Below, piece after piece: positions 11,953 to 23,429 of a stretch of 64,000 nucleotides of DNA. A program made the position numbers and the translations under genes. Each line of letters opens with the position of its first letter. Position 1 is the stretch's first letter. The stretch covers positions 38,400,256-38,464,255 of the forward strand of contig CM060108.1 of NCBI GenBank assembly GCA_030522415.1, read 5' to 3'. Below the pieces are notes generated by a model. It ran no database searches and had not been told where the DNA came from. It saw only the letters and a program-made list of their open reading frames with translations. The DNA comes from Channallabes apus. Taxonomy: Eukaryota > Chordata > Actinopteri > Siluriformes > Clariidae.

Positions 11953-14900
11953 CTATCGGAAGGGCGTTTCGGGAGGGTGCAGGGCGAGTTCGGAGCGGCG
12001 CAGGAGGGGATCCTTGCGCGACGGCGGAATCGGCGGCGGCTCATACACGCGGGACGTTGCCACGGCGATGGCGGCAGCGGCAGGCACGGGGGCGGCGGGC
12101 AGCACTGGCCTGAGCGAGTCGAGCGCGGCAGGAACAGCAGACAGCGTGGGGATGGCAGACACCGCCGCAAGTGGGCTCGGGGCTGAATAGTGGACCGTGG
12201 GGTACTGGGGGTACTGGGCGAGCTGCTGGTACTGCTGATAGTACTCTGCGTAGTACCTGAAAAATGACAGAGAAAAGACATACATACACATGGACACACC
12301 ATACACAAATAGTAAAGATTTTTCATTTTAATTGCAAGTAAATATTTCTCTGAGCTAAACCCACCTGGCAACAGCATCCTCCTCCTGGGCGGCAGCTTCT
12401 TCCCGTCCTGCAGGAGTAGGCAGTAGCGCTCGGCGCTTTGCCCTCTGGTACATGAAAGGCTTCATAACCGGGTCAGGAAGCAGAGGTGCTGATCTTCTGA
12501 GCGGACTCCTGTCCCTTTCCCCAGATTTTGTTGCAGCTTGCTGCTGCTCAGCTAGTACCTGCTGTCCCTGTGCAAAGTACTGAGCTCTTGCTGCTTCAAA
12601 GATGGCTGTTGGGTCAGCTGCTCCCAAGGTGCTGTAAGCTGGGCTGGCGGTGTAGAGGGCAGAAGCGACGCTATAGGCTGGGTTAACAGCAGCAGCTGCG
12701 GCAGCGGCGGCCGCAGGTACTTCCATGCTGGGTGCTGCGGCTAAAAACACAGGGTTCGCCACTGCGGGCGTGTAAACCTGCGGTCCATAGGCAGCAGCGG
12801 CAGCCGCAGCCGCTGCAACGCTTCCGCTTGTCATCTGGCCATAGAGAGCAGGGTTAAGAGAGCCATAGACCTGTGCGGCAGCTGCAGTGGCCCCGGTGCT
12901 AAGAGCTTGATTAGCCATTGTGCCTCCATAGAGCTGGTTAGCAACCGTTCCGTAAACTTGGTTAGCTAGTGCTCCATATACAGCAGGTGCGACAGTGGCT
13001 GTTCCGTCTGCTCTCGCTCCGGCAGCAGTCAGGCCAGTCAAAGCCGCATAGGTGGGGTCAAACGTCGTGGTGTTGTAGACCGAGTTGTGGACGCTTTGCT
13101 GTACCTGAAGTGGAAGTCCGGCGGCGGCAGCAGCCGCAGCGGCCAACACCGCCGCTTGACTCTGGTACTGCTCCAGTGCAGGTTTCCCACTGGGACACTC
13201 ACCAGCATAGTGACCCTGTTTGCCGCAACTAACACATGGAATCTTTCCAGTCGGTGTCTGCTTGCTGGGCTGGACTTTTGACAACTCCACGGAGAGAGGA
13301 CGTCCCTTGAACGAGGTGCCGTGTAAGGCTTCGATGGCTTGTAACGCGTCCTCTTTATTCTCCATGTGCACAAAGGCATAGCCTGTGGAGGAAGAGTGCC
13401 AGGCTGTGATTGGGTAAAAAGGGGGTTGATGCGTCAATCCCTAACTTCATATAGTCAAGAATGTCAATCAGTATTCACATATTCTTGTAAATAGATGAAT
13501 GCATATTAATTTCAATTACATTTTATTTGTATAGCACTTTTAACAATAAACAAAGCAGCTTTACACAATCAAAATAAATATACAAGTTTGTATGAAATGT
13601 GAATGAATCAAAATGATAAGATTGGGGGCAATGGTTGCTTTTACATACAAGTTCAATCAGAAATGTGAACAATAAAGGGATCAGTCCTCTATTGAACAAA
13701 CACACCAAACTCTCAGCGCAAACAGGCCTGCCTCTTAAACTGCTCGAGCATGCCTTATTTGCTTTTCCTTTACATTTTTATCCTCAGCTGGCTGCAATAG
13801 TATTTCCATTTATAAATTTACAAGAGATGTTTCCTCTACATTCAAATAATCAACAATAAAGCATTCTTGATAGCTTTCACAGTTTTTTTCCTGGTGCCCA
13901 GAGCAAGTCAGGGCATGGACTCCGGCATCCAGGGACAAGTAAGAAAATGCTCGTACACTGAAGGTTGCTTTAGTCTGTACTTGTATCCTTTTGAATTGAT
14001 TTTCTGGCTGTCCAATACCTGGAAAATGTCCAATACCATTTGTCCACTGTCTAAGTGCTTTCCAATATGTATGCATGACCAACTATACCAAGTATGTCCT
14101 TTAAATGACAGATGGAAGTGTCTTAGAAGCATTTGTAGCTAAATACCCTAATGTTCTCTTTCTGGCCATACTGTTATTTAAAGCATTAACATAAGCTAAC
14201 TAAATTACAGAACTATCTTCCAAGCTGGGAAATGTTGACTCCTATTTCTTTATAGAAATTCTTAAATGGCCACATGTGAATTTTATAGGTTGAAAGGAGA
14301 ACTTTGGGGATTGAAACTCGATATTCTGTTCTAAACATCTAGAAACATGATAAACGTCAAGATATTACATTAACTGGCTTTGCCATGTAAATTCTGGCCC
14401 AAGCACTGAAACCTTACCAATTTGTTCGACTAGCTCAAATTTCTCAGCAAAAAGAAACACTTTAAACTTGTTCATCCAGTTCCTGTTTTTTTAAAGTTAG
14501 CATTAAAACAGACCCTGTCTCCTGGGAAACATTAATAACACATGACCAGCAAGACCCCTGTAGGGAAACTAACTAATATAAGGGTTAAATGTACAGGTGT
14601 ACCTGTACATACCTACAACATTAATACCTTGCGTTATGTATACCTTCAAACTGTGGCAGCGTTTTACTTTATGAAGGCAGCACAACAGTATTGACCTCAT
14701 GAATAGTGGTATTTTGTTGACTGCAGATAGCTGTGCTTGACTTTTCATGTCATAACTAGACAAAACCTGACACACTAGGTATTGTCAGACATTTGGATCC
14801 TCATGCTGTCTTCATTAAATTTATTGCTCTGGAATTTTTTTTTCCTCCCCCAAACAGAAGCCACTTGTCAGGCGTTGGCATTTCTTTAAAACAAAACAGA

Positions 14901-16540
14901 CTGCACAATAACTACTTCACGTTTTACTGCCTACCTTTAATACTAAAGATGGGAATCAGCAGGTACCACCTGATACGATACGATACCTTGGAGTAAACTG
15001 AATTTGTATTGCGATTCTGTAAGTATCATGAAATCTGAATTTTATGTATTTATTTACTTATTTTCAGATGTTCTTACAATTCTTTAAAAAAACCCTGAAA
15101 TAATCCCTTCACACAGGACGCTGTACTGCCTGCCAAAGGGTGAAAAGTTTAGAGCAAGTCAACAGTAGGATTATAGAGGAACGGCAACATCTTACCACTT
15201 CTTATGCAAATATATATAAATTAAATAATGTGTCAGGAGTCACAGCTAAAGAAAGACTCAATATATAACTGACTCTACTACTACATGTGAGGTCGGTAAA
15301 TTTTAAGCACTAAATGCTTTCTTAAAAAGAGGTAAAATGGTTAGCGTTAATACTCACCAATGCTCTATAATATATCTGAGACACAAGATTAGTTTATTTA
15401 AGTCAGTTCCAGAGAGCATCTCATGTGCAACAGCCATCTTGAGTATGCACAGACAAAAGTAAGGATAATCCAGGTTTAAGTAACTCTAGCTAGATACAGT
15501 TAGATGATTTTGATGATATTGAGTCGCTTACTCACAGTTGTGGTCTTATATTAGACTTAATATCGCGCTTTGGTTTGTGTCTGGATTCTGTCTGTTTCTG
15601 TGGTTGGGGTTTACTGATCAAACCACTGAAAGTTTTGCTTGGTTTTGCCATTTCCAAGCGTAATGTAGTGCAAGTTCTTTTTTTTTGCCTCACTGAAATA
15701 ACCACAACAGCTGACTCTTGCTGTATTTACTCCTCCTTCCGCTTCCTGACCTGACTAATATTTGACCCCTATAGAATAAAGTCAATCTATCAACCATTCT
15801 TCCTCTGTGTGGTTTAAGCTACCCACGTTTTCACACTTTTTTATTATTAAAGCTAGCCACACATCCAAATCCTGACGAATTTTCTGACCTGCAGCCTCCA
15901 GGGGTCTCTACACTTTTCATCAAATCAAGATGAACAGCTTTTTCTCTGACTGGGGGGAAAAAAAAGAAAAGAAAAAAAAATGACCAATTCTGATCTCATC
16001 TGTAAATCTAACACACCTTGCTGTATGTTTGATCTTGCCCTTGCTCATCAACTGTCATTACTCTGTCGTCTCTGGACTCATCAATCATCTAATTTTCACG
16101 CTATGTATTTCACGTTGCGTCCCTACTGCTTTGAAAACGCACCCATTTTTAAGAGCCTTGTACTTAAAAAAAAAAAAAAAAGTTCTCTTACCTTTAACTT
16201 TGTCACACTCCAGGACCTTCCCGAAAGTCTGAAAGAGCTCCTTCAGGTCTACTGTGGTACACATGCCACTCAGGTTACCCACAAACACTTTGGTGGAGTG
16301 GAGCGGCCGTCCTCGCGACTCTTCCACCACCAGGTTACGACCTTTGAACTCTCGGCCATTGAGCTCCCGAATGGCACGCTCGGCGGCGCCCTCTCCCTGC
16401 AGATGGACGAAGGCGAACTGTCTGAGGACGCTGCAGCTCACCACTTGGCCGTAGGCCTCGAAAATGGCGGAGAGTTCCTCCTGCGTGGTGTCCAGGGCCA
16501 AATTCCCCACAAATAACTTCACCGTGTGGCCCTTATCCAT
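11953..16540 (-). CDS. rbm14: RNA-binding protein 14-like (two RRMs plus CCHC zinc knuckle)
   Basis: Three coding exons on the minus strand: 16540-16192 (349 nt), 13382-12365 (1018 nt) and 12256-11953 (304 nt). They join with consistent phases to 556 residues plus TAG. Donors read GTAAGAG and GTGGGTTT; the acceptors end CCACAG and TTTCAG. The start is the ATG at 16540, four bases after an acceptor-like TTTCTGCAG. RRM1 spans about residues 8-80 (KLFVGNL, QFAFVHL); RRM2 spans about 84-152 (KVFVGNL, GYAFVHM). A CCHC knuckle follows with C166, C169, H174 and C179. Next is a long Ala/Tyr-rich region with repeated VYG and LYG motifs, then RDRSPLRR, then a YYAEYYQQYQQ segment and a Pro/Ala-rich tail. 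RBM14 proteins are nuclear coactivator and splicing factors that form paraspeckle-type condensates. The VVSCSV-QFAFVHL block and the RGRPL linker favour RBM14 over RBM4, although the knuckle is an RBM4-like trait. The paralog (a or b) is not decided. Confidence 0.9.
13490..13600 (-). repeat. Retroelement 3'-end fragment in rbm14 intron
   Basis: Within the intron at 13383-16191, the text 'ttttatttgtatagcacttt' and 'caaagcagctttacacaatc' matches the common teleost LINE 3'-end pattern in reverse. The rest of this intron shows no other recognisable element apart from a poly-A run at 16166-16181 next to the coding exon. Confidence 0.4.
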
Positions 16541-17599
16541 CACGCTGCAGAAAGAAGCAGAAAGAGAGCTCTTGGCTTAATGTCTTGGTATTAGCAAAAT
16601 CTGCATCGTTCAGTCCAAACACTAATGTGTTCTTGATTTAAAAGTTTATTGCTCTGACTGTGGGTGGGTTGCTCATCTCTGACATTTCCTTTACCAGTTC
16701 CAGATGCTACAAAAATTATACCAGAAACAGGAACCTCAAGAGTACTTGGTCTTTGGTAGCTCTAATATATGTTAAAATACTCAGATCTGCATCATTATGG
16801 TTTTATGGTAAAGGGGAAATTTAGACTGTTTTTTCACTACTGGACACTGAAATAACATGACTGGATAATATACTTCTGGGCCATGAAGAACTATGAAACA
16901 GCAGAAAAGACAGAAACCATAGCTGTATCTTATCAACCCAGGTTAAGAAAGAGGGGACTTTGTGCTCATCTTGTTTTAAAACAAACACTCAGCAATGTGG
17001 GGGATTGTTTCACCGCGCGGTCCCAGTCCTCATTACTCTGTCTGTTGTCGTGTTACTGCAGTGCCAAAAACCAGCTCGGTCACCCGAACTGCTCCTGACT
17101 GGAGTTTTAATATCTCCTCCAAGCTTTCAGATGACTCAAAGCCCAGACCTAACCTCCTAAACCACCAAACACACTGCTGGGGATTACACAGCATCAGTAA
17201 CGCAGTGTAATGTAGTTAATGTTAGAGTTCAGGCAAGAGAGGAAGATGGGGAGAGAGAAAAGCAGAAGGAAAAAGAGAGAGACAGAAAGACAAAGCATGC
17301 ATATATACAGTATATCACACCCACAGCGTTCATGTCAAAATGGGACTTTTGATTGGTGCAGTACCCTTGAGGTTTGACTCAAACAGAGACAGGTGGAGAA
17401 AGAGACATACAGACAATGATTAAATGAGAGACAAAACTTAAAATGATAAAAATTTGAGTGATCGACTGAGAGAGTTAGAGAGAGAAAGACTGGATTTATA
17501 AGCTTCGGCAATATGAAGGTAAATATTTGTCATGCCATCGAAGCAACTTTGAATCTTCACTGAGAGATAGATAGAAACAGAGACAGATTTAAAGAAAGA

Positions 17600-17760
17600 G
17601 ACTTCAGATTCAAGATTCAAAGAACTTTATTAATCCCAAAGGGAAATTGCTTTTTTTTTTTTTTCTTCAAGATAATGATTGATGATATTTATAATGTAAT
17701 CAACCTTCTATAATTGCTTTGGAAACAATTGTTTAATATTCATGACAATAAAGCACCGCT
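17600..17760 (+). repeat. LINE 3'-end fragment
   Basis: Contains 'aaagaactttattaatccc' and, after a T-run, 'aattgctttggaaacaattg' and 'catgacaataaagcac'. These are typical 3'-end motifs of fish L2-like retrotransposons. A related fragment is at 19613-19720. It lies in the presumed first intron of rbm14. Confidence 0.45.
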
Positions 17761-17819
17761 GAACTCAGAGAGAGAGAGAGAGAGATTAAAAGAGACTTAG
17801 GAGATAGATGCATAAAGAT

Positions 17820-17820
<1 letters not shown>

Positions 17821-17866
<46 letters not shown>

Positions 17867-17867
17867 T
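17821..17867. repeat. (GATA)n microsatellite
   Basis: About twelve GATA units, directly upstream of the GA-rich minisatellite in the presumed rbm14 intron 1. Confidence 0.9.
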
Positions 17868-17924
17868 TTGGAAGAGAAAGATTGATAGATTTAGAATGAG
17901 AGATTGAGAGAGCGAGACATTGAG

Positions 17925-18690
17925 AGTGAGAGAGGGAGATTGAGAGAGACATTGAGATTGAGAGAGACATTGAGGCAGAGAGAGAGAGAGATTGAGTGAG
18001 AGAGATTGAGACAGACATTGAGAGGGAGAGAGAGGGACATTGAGAGAGAGAGGGACATTGAGAGAGACATTGAGAGAGACAGGGAGAGAGACATTGAGAG
18101 AGAGAGGGAGAGAGACATTGAGAGAGAGAGGGAGAGAGACATTGAGAGAGAGAGGGAGAGAGACATTGAGAGAGAGAGGGAGAGAGACATTGAGAGAGAG
18201 GGAGAGAGACATTGAGAGAGAGGGAGAGAGACATTGAGAGAGAGGGAGAGAGACATTGAGAGAGAGGGAGAGAGACATTGAGAGAGAGGGAGAGAGACAT
18301 TGAGAGAGAGGGAGAGAGACATTGAGAGAGAGGGAGAGGGAGACATTGAGAGAGAGGGAGAGGGAGACATTGAGAGAGAGGGAGAGGGAGACATTGAGAG
18401 AGAGGGAGACATTGAGAGAGAGGGAGACATTGAGAGAGAGGGAGAGGGAGACATTGAGAGAGAGGGAGAGGGAGACATTGAGAGAGAGAGAGGGAGACAT
18501 TGAGAGGGAGACATTGAGAGAGAGGGAGACATTGAGAGAGAGGGAGAGGGAGACATTGAGAGAGAGGGAGACATTGAGAGAGAGGGAGACATTGAGAGAG
18601 AGGGAGAGGGAGACATTGAGAGAGAGGGAGACATTGAGAGAGAGAGAGGGAGACATTGAGAGAGAGACATTGAGAGAGAGAGGGAGAGAA
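17925..18690. repeat. GA/CATT minisatellite array
   Basis: About 760 bases of a purine-rich unit, 'gacattgagagagaggga' with length variants. Adjacent units differ by added or lost GA or GGGAGA steps, so the period varies from about 12 to 24. Several frames stay open by periodicity alone, giving long low-complexity translations on both strands (for example repeats of LSLNVS). These are not genes. The array lies in the presumed first intron of rbm14, near its promoter. Confidence 0.9.
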
Positions 18691-19334
18691 CTGCAATCTG
18701 ATGACGCAGCGCTACGGAGTAAACAAGCTGCACTTCCTCTATTCAAAGAGGAAAAGAAGTAAAACACGAGAGAAGACGAAACTCAGCGCTGTAACACTGA
18801 AGAGCAGCTCTTTACTCTCTCTCTCTCATTTAATGAATAAAAGCCCCGCGTTACTGAAGAGAGAGAGGAGAGGAGAGGAGAGGGGGGGGGTCAGGGGGGT
18901 TCGCGGTTTTACTGAGCGCCATAAACACTAAGCTTAGCATAGCGCGCGCACACACAACAGCAACAAGAGAGTAGAGACACAGCCCGTGTGTGTGTACTGT
19001 ACTGTTCTCTAACACTGCAATATAAACACTAGACACTGCACTAAACACCGGCACAGACACCATACACTCAACACTGTCTGTCTGTCTCTCCGTGTGTGTG
19101 TGTGTGTGTGTGTGAGATTTGAGGAGCAGATCTCCTCCTCGCGCGCGCCGCTCCATACCGCAGGACATTTAACCAGATTTAATCCTCTATTAGCTCACAC
19201 ACACACACACCTCCCCGGAAATCATACACACATCATATACCACATCACTGCACACACACTTACACTGTACACACACACCGTCCTGTTACAAATAACAAAC
19301 ACAAGTGTGTAAAGAGAGAAATCTTCCATCTTAC

Positions 19335-19385
19335 CCAGGCGGTGCAGAATTTCAAAATGGTCGGTCTACTTCCGCTCTTCATTCT
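19335..19385 (-). promoter_or_regulatory. Probable rbm14 first exon and core promoter
   Basis: On the minus strand a short segment has CGGAAGT (ETS-type site) followed by CCATTTTG (complement of a YY1-like CAAAATGG), then GCACCGCCTGG with a good splice donor GTAAGAT beginning at 19334. This matches a TATA-less housekeeping first exon without coding sequence. Splicing to the acceptor before the ATG at 16540 would give a 2.8-kb intron holding the minisatellite. No transcript evidence is available, so this is inference. Confidence 0.45.
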
Positions 19386-19612
19386 TCACACACACACACA
19401 CACACACGGGGAGAGGGGGGGAGCACTCAGGCCAATAAAACACTGTTTTACCGAACAAAGATAGAGAGAGAGAGAGATACTGTATACTGTACTGTATACA
19501 GAAACATGTTCATGTCAGTAAATCACTGTAGAAGTTCACAGGGAGAGATTTTATATTCTTTACCTTCTGTGTTATTCTTTCATATTTAATCTGTTTATAT
19601 ATGTTTCAATTC

Positions 19613-19720
19613 AGCTTGATGTTATTTATAGTGTAATCAATGGTTTATAATTGCTTGGGCAACAACGTGACTTTTTTTGTTAACATCATGGCAATAAAGC
19701 CCTGCTGAGCTAAACCCAGA
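19613..19720 (+). repeat. LINE 3'-end fragment
   Basis: Shares with 17680-17760 the order 'gtgtaatcaa', 'ataattgctt', 'catcatggcaataaagccc'. It is a diverged second copy of the same retroelement 3' end. The following 19721-20780 shows only short simple repeats and no gene. Confidence 0.4.
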
Positions 19721-20786
19721 GAGATGATGTGGGAGAAATCAAGGGAGATAGAGAAAGGAATACAGAGAGTCAGATAGAGAGATAAATTGACAGCGTAAGG
19801 TGGAAAGAGTCATTTATAATTGGATATCCCATTAATGATGTGCATACACTAGATAGATAGATAGATAATTTACCACTTGTAAAACTGACAAGAAGTGTCA
19901 GGAACAAAAAAAAGGGGACAAAAGAGAGGAATTAAAGAAAGTCAGATAGAAAGATAGGTTGATAGAGAAAGATTGAGAGATTAATTTACAACTGGATATT
20001 GAGCTAATGTACACAACCACTCACTCGCTGTGGCCTCTTTATCATAACTCAGGCTCACAGTACATTCAGACAATGCAGGGTGTGAGACAGGAATACTCCA
20101 GTTTATCACAGAGCATCACCATGCACACACATTCACACACTCCTTCATGGAGAAATGCAACCGAGTTATTTTTTTTCCTGACTTGTTTTTAGAAGGTGTG
20201 AGGAAACCAGAGAACCCAGAGGAAACCCACAGAGAGAGAGAGAGAGAGAGAGAGTGTGAACAGGAACTCCAGTGACACTAAGATACAGAGCTTAGGATCA
20301 AAAGGCTGCGACTACAATGTGATTTTGTAAAATGTTTATTAGGAAAATTAATTACTTCATATATTAATAACAGTGAAAATGGAAGAAATGAACACACTGC
20401 TGCTAGGAACAGATCTAACGATTGATAGAAAGGCAAGCATCAGCATTTGGAAAATATGATTCGATCTAATTATGTATGAGACTTCAATCTCAATTTTAGG
20501 GTTTATTTGGGTTCTTTAATTCGAATCCTTTATTAATTATTAAATGCATTCAGGTTTAAATTACAGGACTAAATTGTGTTAATTTAGTAAAATTTCTTTA
20601 CAGTTCTGGGTAAAGTCTAACTTTAGTGCTTTAGGACACGAAATGTTCTTTCTAGATTAAAGATTAAATAAAGATCACAAGACTGTACCGGGATGTTTCA
20701 TGTAAATCATGTCTCATGACACACGAATTTTTTTTATAAACAACAATATTGGTTAGAATGGATGTTTTTATAATTGAGTGCTTTTA

Positions 20787-21307
20787 CAAGGGGCGTTCAA
20801 GTCAAACCTAGACTTTTGATTGTGCAGAATAACAGAACACAGTTATGCGAGTTAAACTATATTGTTTCTCTATATAATTTCCTGCTACACTAATGCACAC
20901 ATCTCAGAATGCTGGCCTCCCAGGAACTCCTTTAATTGCCCAAAAATATAAAAAATAGTTGATGCGAGGTCAGGACTGAGCGGGGGAGGTGGCAATGACT
21001 CCTAGCCGAGTTCCTGTAATATGCAAGTGGTGTGGTGAGCAGTATGAGGTCATGCATTGTCCTGCAAAACAGGCTGCTTTTTTTCATTAAAGGAAAAGGC
21101 CATTAAAGGACTTACTGGGAGGCCGGCCAGTGAGTCAGGAAGTCCGATCATGGCTCTGGTGTACTGAGACAACTTTCTACCATGACGTGTCCAAGTACTA
21201 GTGAAACACTGGGATAAGTGCATTAGTGTAGCAGGGGATTATAATATAGAGAAATAACGGAAGTTTTCACACAATAAAAAGTCCTGGTTTGACTTGAACA
21301 CTCCTCG
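20787..21307. mobile_element. Internally deleted mariner-like element
   Basis: The left end reads 'ggggcgttcaagtcaaacct' and the right end its complement, 'ggtttgacttgaacactcct', with TA at 20785-20786 and 21308-21309. The interior resembles an antisense mariner transposase fragment but holds no usable frame. A shorter relative with the same ends is at 25006-25239. Confidence 0.7.
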
Positions 21308-21684
21308 TAGACTGATAAAGCTTGTGGTCTATCAGGGTTCACAACAGTCCTGGGGTAAAACTTTTTTTTCACCTAATTTTCTACCCACACATCATTTATC
21401 TCTCTTCTATCATATTATAACTTAATAGATGCTTTCTCTGGGACACACAACCCCAACCAAACACATTCTCTGAAATGCCCTACATTGCTACAATCAGAAA
21501 ATAAGAAAATAAGTGCTTCACACAACAATGCTCGAATGTGATTGACAGGAAAAATTATGAACCCTAACCCTCCCACACAGAGCATAGCAATTTTTTCTCC
21601 CTAGACAATACAGTGAACACTTTTCTGTTGTGCCACTCGTACATTAACATACTGTTGATTTACTCTAGGACAGTTTACTTAAAA

Positions 21685-21935
21685 CTCATTTGTAGATGTG
21701 GCTCAGCAAAAACACAATCGGCCTCAAGATGGTGAGTTCTATTCCCAGGTGATGCCACAGCCATCAGTAGCCAGGAGCCTAGACAGAAGATTGGGCGTGC
21801 TCTCCTGGGAAGGAGGAGTGGCTTACTCACACTCCCACATCAATCACTGATCACGCAAGCAAAAGGAGGCAGATAGTGCTGCCCTCGGTGTGTGTTATGG
21901 TGTGTGACCAGCAAGGGTAGTGTGTGGGACTGCCC
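21685..21935 (+). repeat. Possible tRNA-derived SINE
   Basis: A 'gtggctcagc' A-box-like start and 'ggtgagttctattccc' resembling a degenerate B box are followed by a conserved-looking body ('cactcccacatcaatcact'). Ends and target duplication were not resolved. Confidence 0.35.
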
Positions 21936-22815
21936 TAATAAAATGGGTGAGAACTTGACATGACTAAATTATGCAGTTAAAATGTCAAAAAAATTAAACA
22001 CTTTTGAATTCCAGCAATAATTGTTTAACAAAATGGTTATGAAATAATTTCTGTTTGGTTAAAAGATATCAAACTCCACAAAAACAGAGTGATAGTTTCT
22101 AGAGTCAGTCTTAGAAAGCTACATACAGTGGCAAAAAGTAAAAGCAAAAAGTATTCGGCGCCCTTGAACTTTTCCACATTTTGTCACATTACAGCCACAA
22201 ATATGAATCAATTTTATTGGAATTCCACGTGAAAGACCAATACAAAGTGGTGTACACGTGAGAAGTGGAACGAAAATCATACATTATTCCAAACATTTTT
22301 TACAAATAAATAACTGCAAAGTGGAGTGTGCGTAATTATTCAGCCCCCTTTGGTCTGAGTGCAGTCAGTTGCCCATAGACATTGCCTGATGAGTGCTAAT
22401 GACTAAATAGAGTGCACCTGTGTGTAATCTAATGTCAGTACAAATACAGCTGCTCTGTGACGGCCTCAGAGGTTGTCTAAGAGAATATTGGGAGCAACAA
22501 CACCATGAAGTTCAAAGAACACACCAGACAGGTCAGGGATAAAATTATTAAGAAATTTAAAGCAGGCTTAGGCTACAAAAAGATTTCCAAAGCCTTGAAC
22601 ATCCCACGGAGCACTGTTCAAGCGATCACTCAGAAATGGAAGGAGTATGGCACAACTGTAAACCTACCAAGACAAGGCCGTCCACCTAAACTCACAGGCG
22701 AACAAGGAGAGCGCTGGACTCTGGACGAGCTGCACAGATCTACAGCTCAGGTGGGGGAATCTGTCCATAGGACAACTACAGTATTAGTCGTGCACTGCAC
22801 AAAGTTGGTCTTTAT

Positions 22816-23429
22816 CAGAGGTGTCAAGTAATGAAGTACAAATACTTCGTTACCTTACTTAAGTAGAAATTTTGGGTATCTATACTTTACTGGAGTAATT
22901 ATTTTTCAGCGACTTTTTACTTCTACTCCTTACATTTTCACGCAATTATCTGTACTTTCTACTCCTTACTTTTTAAAAATAGCCTCGTTACTCTATTTTT
23001 ATGATCAGAACGCGCAACCCCCCGGTCGCATGATAAGAACGCGCACAACGCCCCCCCCCCCGTCACATGATCAGAACGCGCACAACGCCCCCCCCCCCCC
23101 CGTCACATGATCAGAACGCGCACAACGCCCCCCCCGTCACATGATCAGAACGCGCACAACGCCCCCCCGTCACATGATCAGAACGCGCACAACGCCCCCC
23201 CCCCCGGTCACATGATCAGAACGCGCACAGAAAGCGAGACCTTAATGCTTTTGTCGCCCCTCACGGTACTATTACTTTTATACTTTAAGTAGTTTTGAAA
23301 CCAGTACTTTTAAACTTTTACTTAAGTACAAAGGTTGGGTTGATACTTCAACTTCTAAAGAAGTATTTTTGAACCCTAGTATCTATACTTCTACTTAAGT
23401 AATGAATGTGAATACTTTTGACACCACTG
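22816..23429. mobile_element. hAT-type MITE carrying a GC-rich minisatellite
   Basis: The ends are CAGAGGTGTCAA and, on the other strand, CAGTGGTGTCAA. The flanking 8-bp duplication is GTCTTTAT (22808-22815) against GCCTTTAT (23430-23437), one mismatch. An 8-bp duplication with CAG-type ends points to the hAT superfamily. The arms hold repeated 'acttaagtag' and 'tactccttac' motifs. There is no transposase; the centre is a tandem array at about 23002-23235. Confidence 0.85.
23002..23235. repeat. GC-rich minisatellite (about 36-40 bp unit)
   Basis: About five to six units of 'atgatcagaacgcgcacaac' followed by a C-run of 6-13 bases and 'gtcac'. Units differ mainly in C-run length. The core is also found in a different hAT MITE at 49519-49727. 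Confidence 0.9.

Noticed and set aside
11874..12377. 167-codon minus-strand frame overlapping the last rbm14 exon
   Set aside because: It is an alternative frame of the real exon at 12256-11953, which is fixed by splice phase and continuation of the protein.
12355..13437. Reading the 360-codon frame as a single-exon gene starting MTHQPPFYP
   Set aside because: The first 18 codons are intron; the acceptor CCACAG before 13382 and the RRM2 continuation show that the exon begins at GYAFVHM.
16085..16191. C-terminal extension of the RRM exon into KGKRTFFFFFK and beyond
   Set aside because: This reads through the donor GTAAGAG into a poly-T intron; the RRM continues in the exon at 13382.
17733..18767. 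Open frames of 280-344 codons on the minus strand and about 146 on the plus strand
   Set aside because: They are translations of the GA/CATT minisatellite (repeats of LSLNVS, SQCLPL, RERETL). Openness follows from periodicity; several frames are open at once on both strands.
23002..23235. CRISPR-like array
   Set aside because: Units are nearly contiguous and differ only by C-run length; there are no unique spacers, and the context is a eukaryotic hAT MITE.
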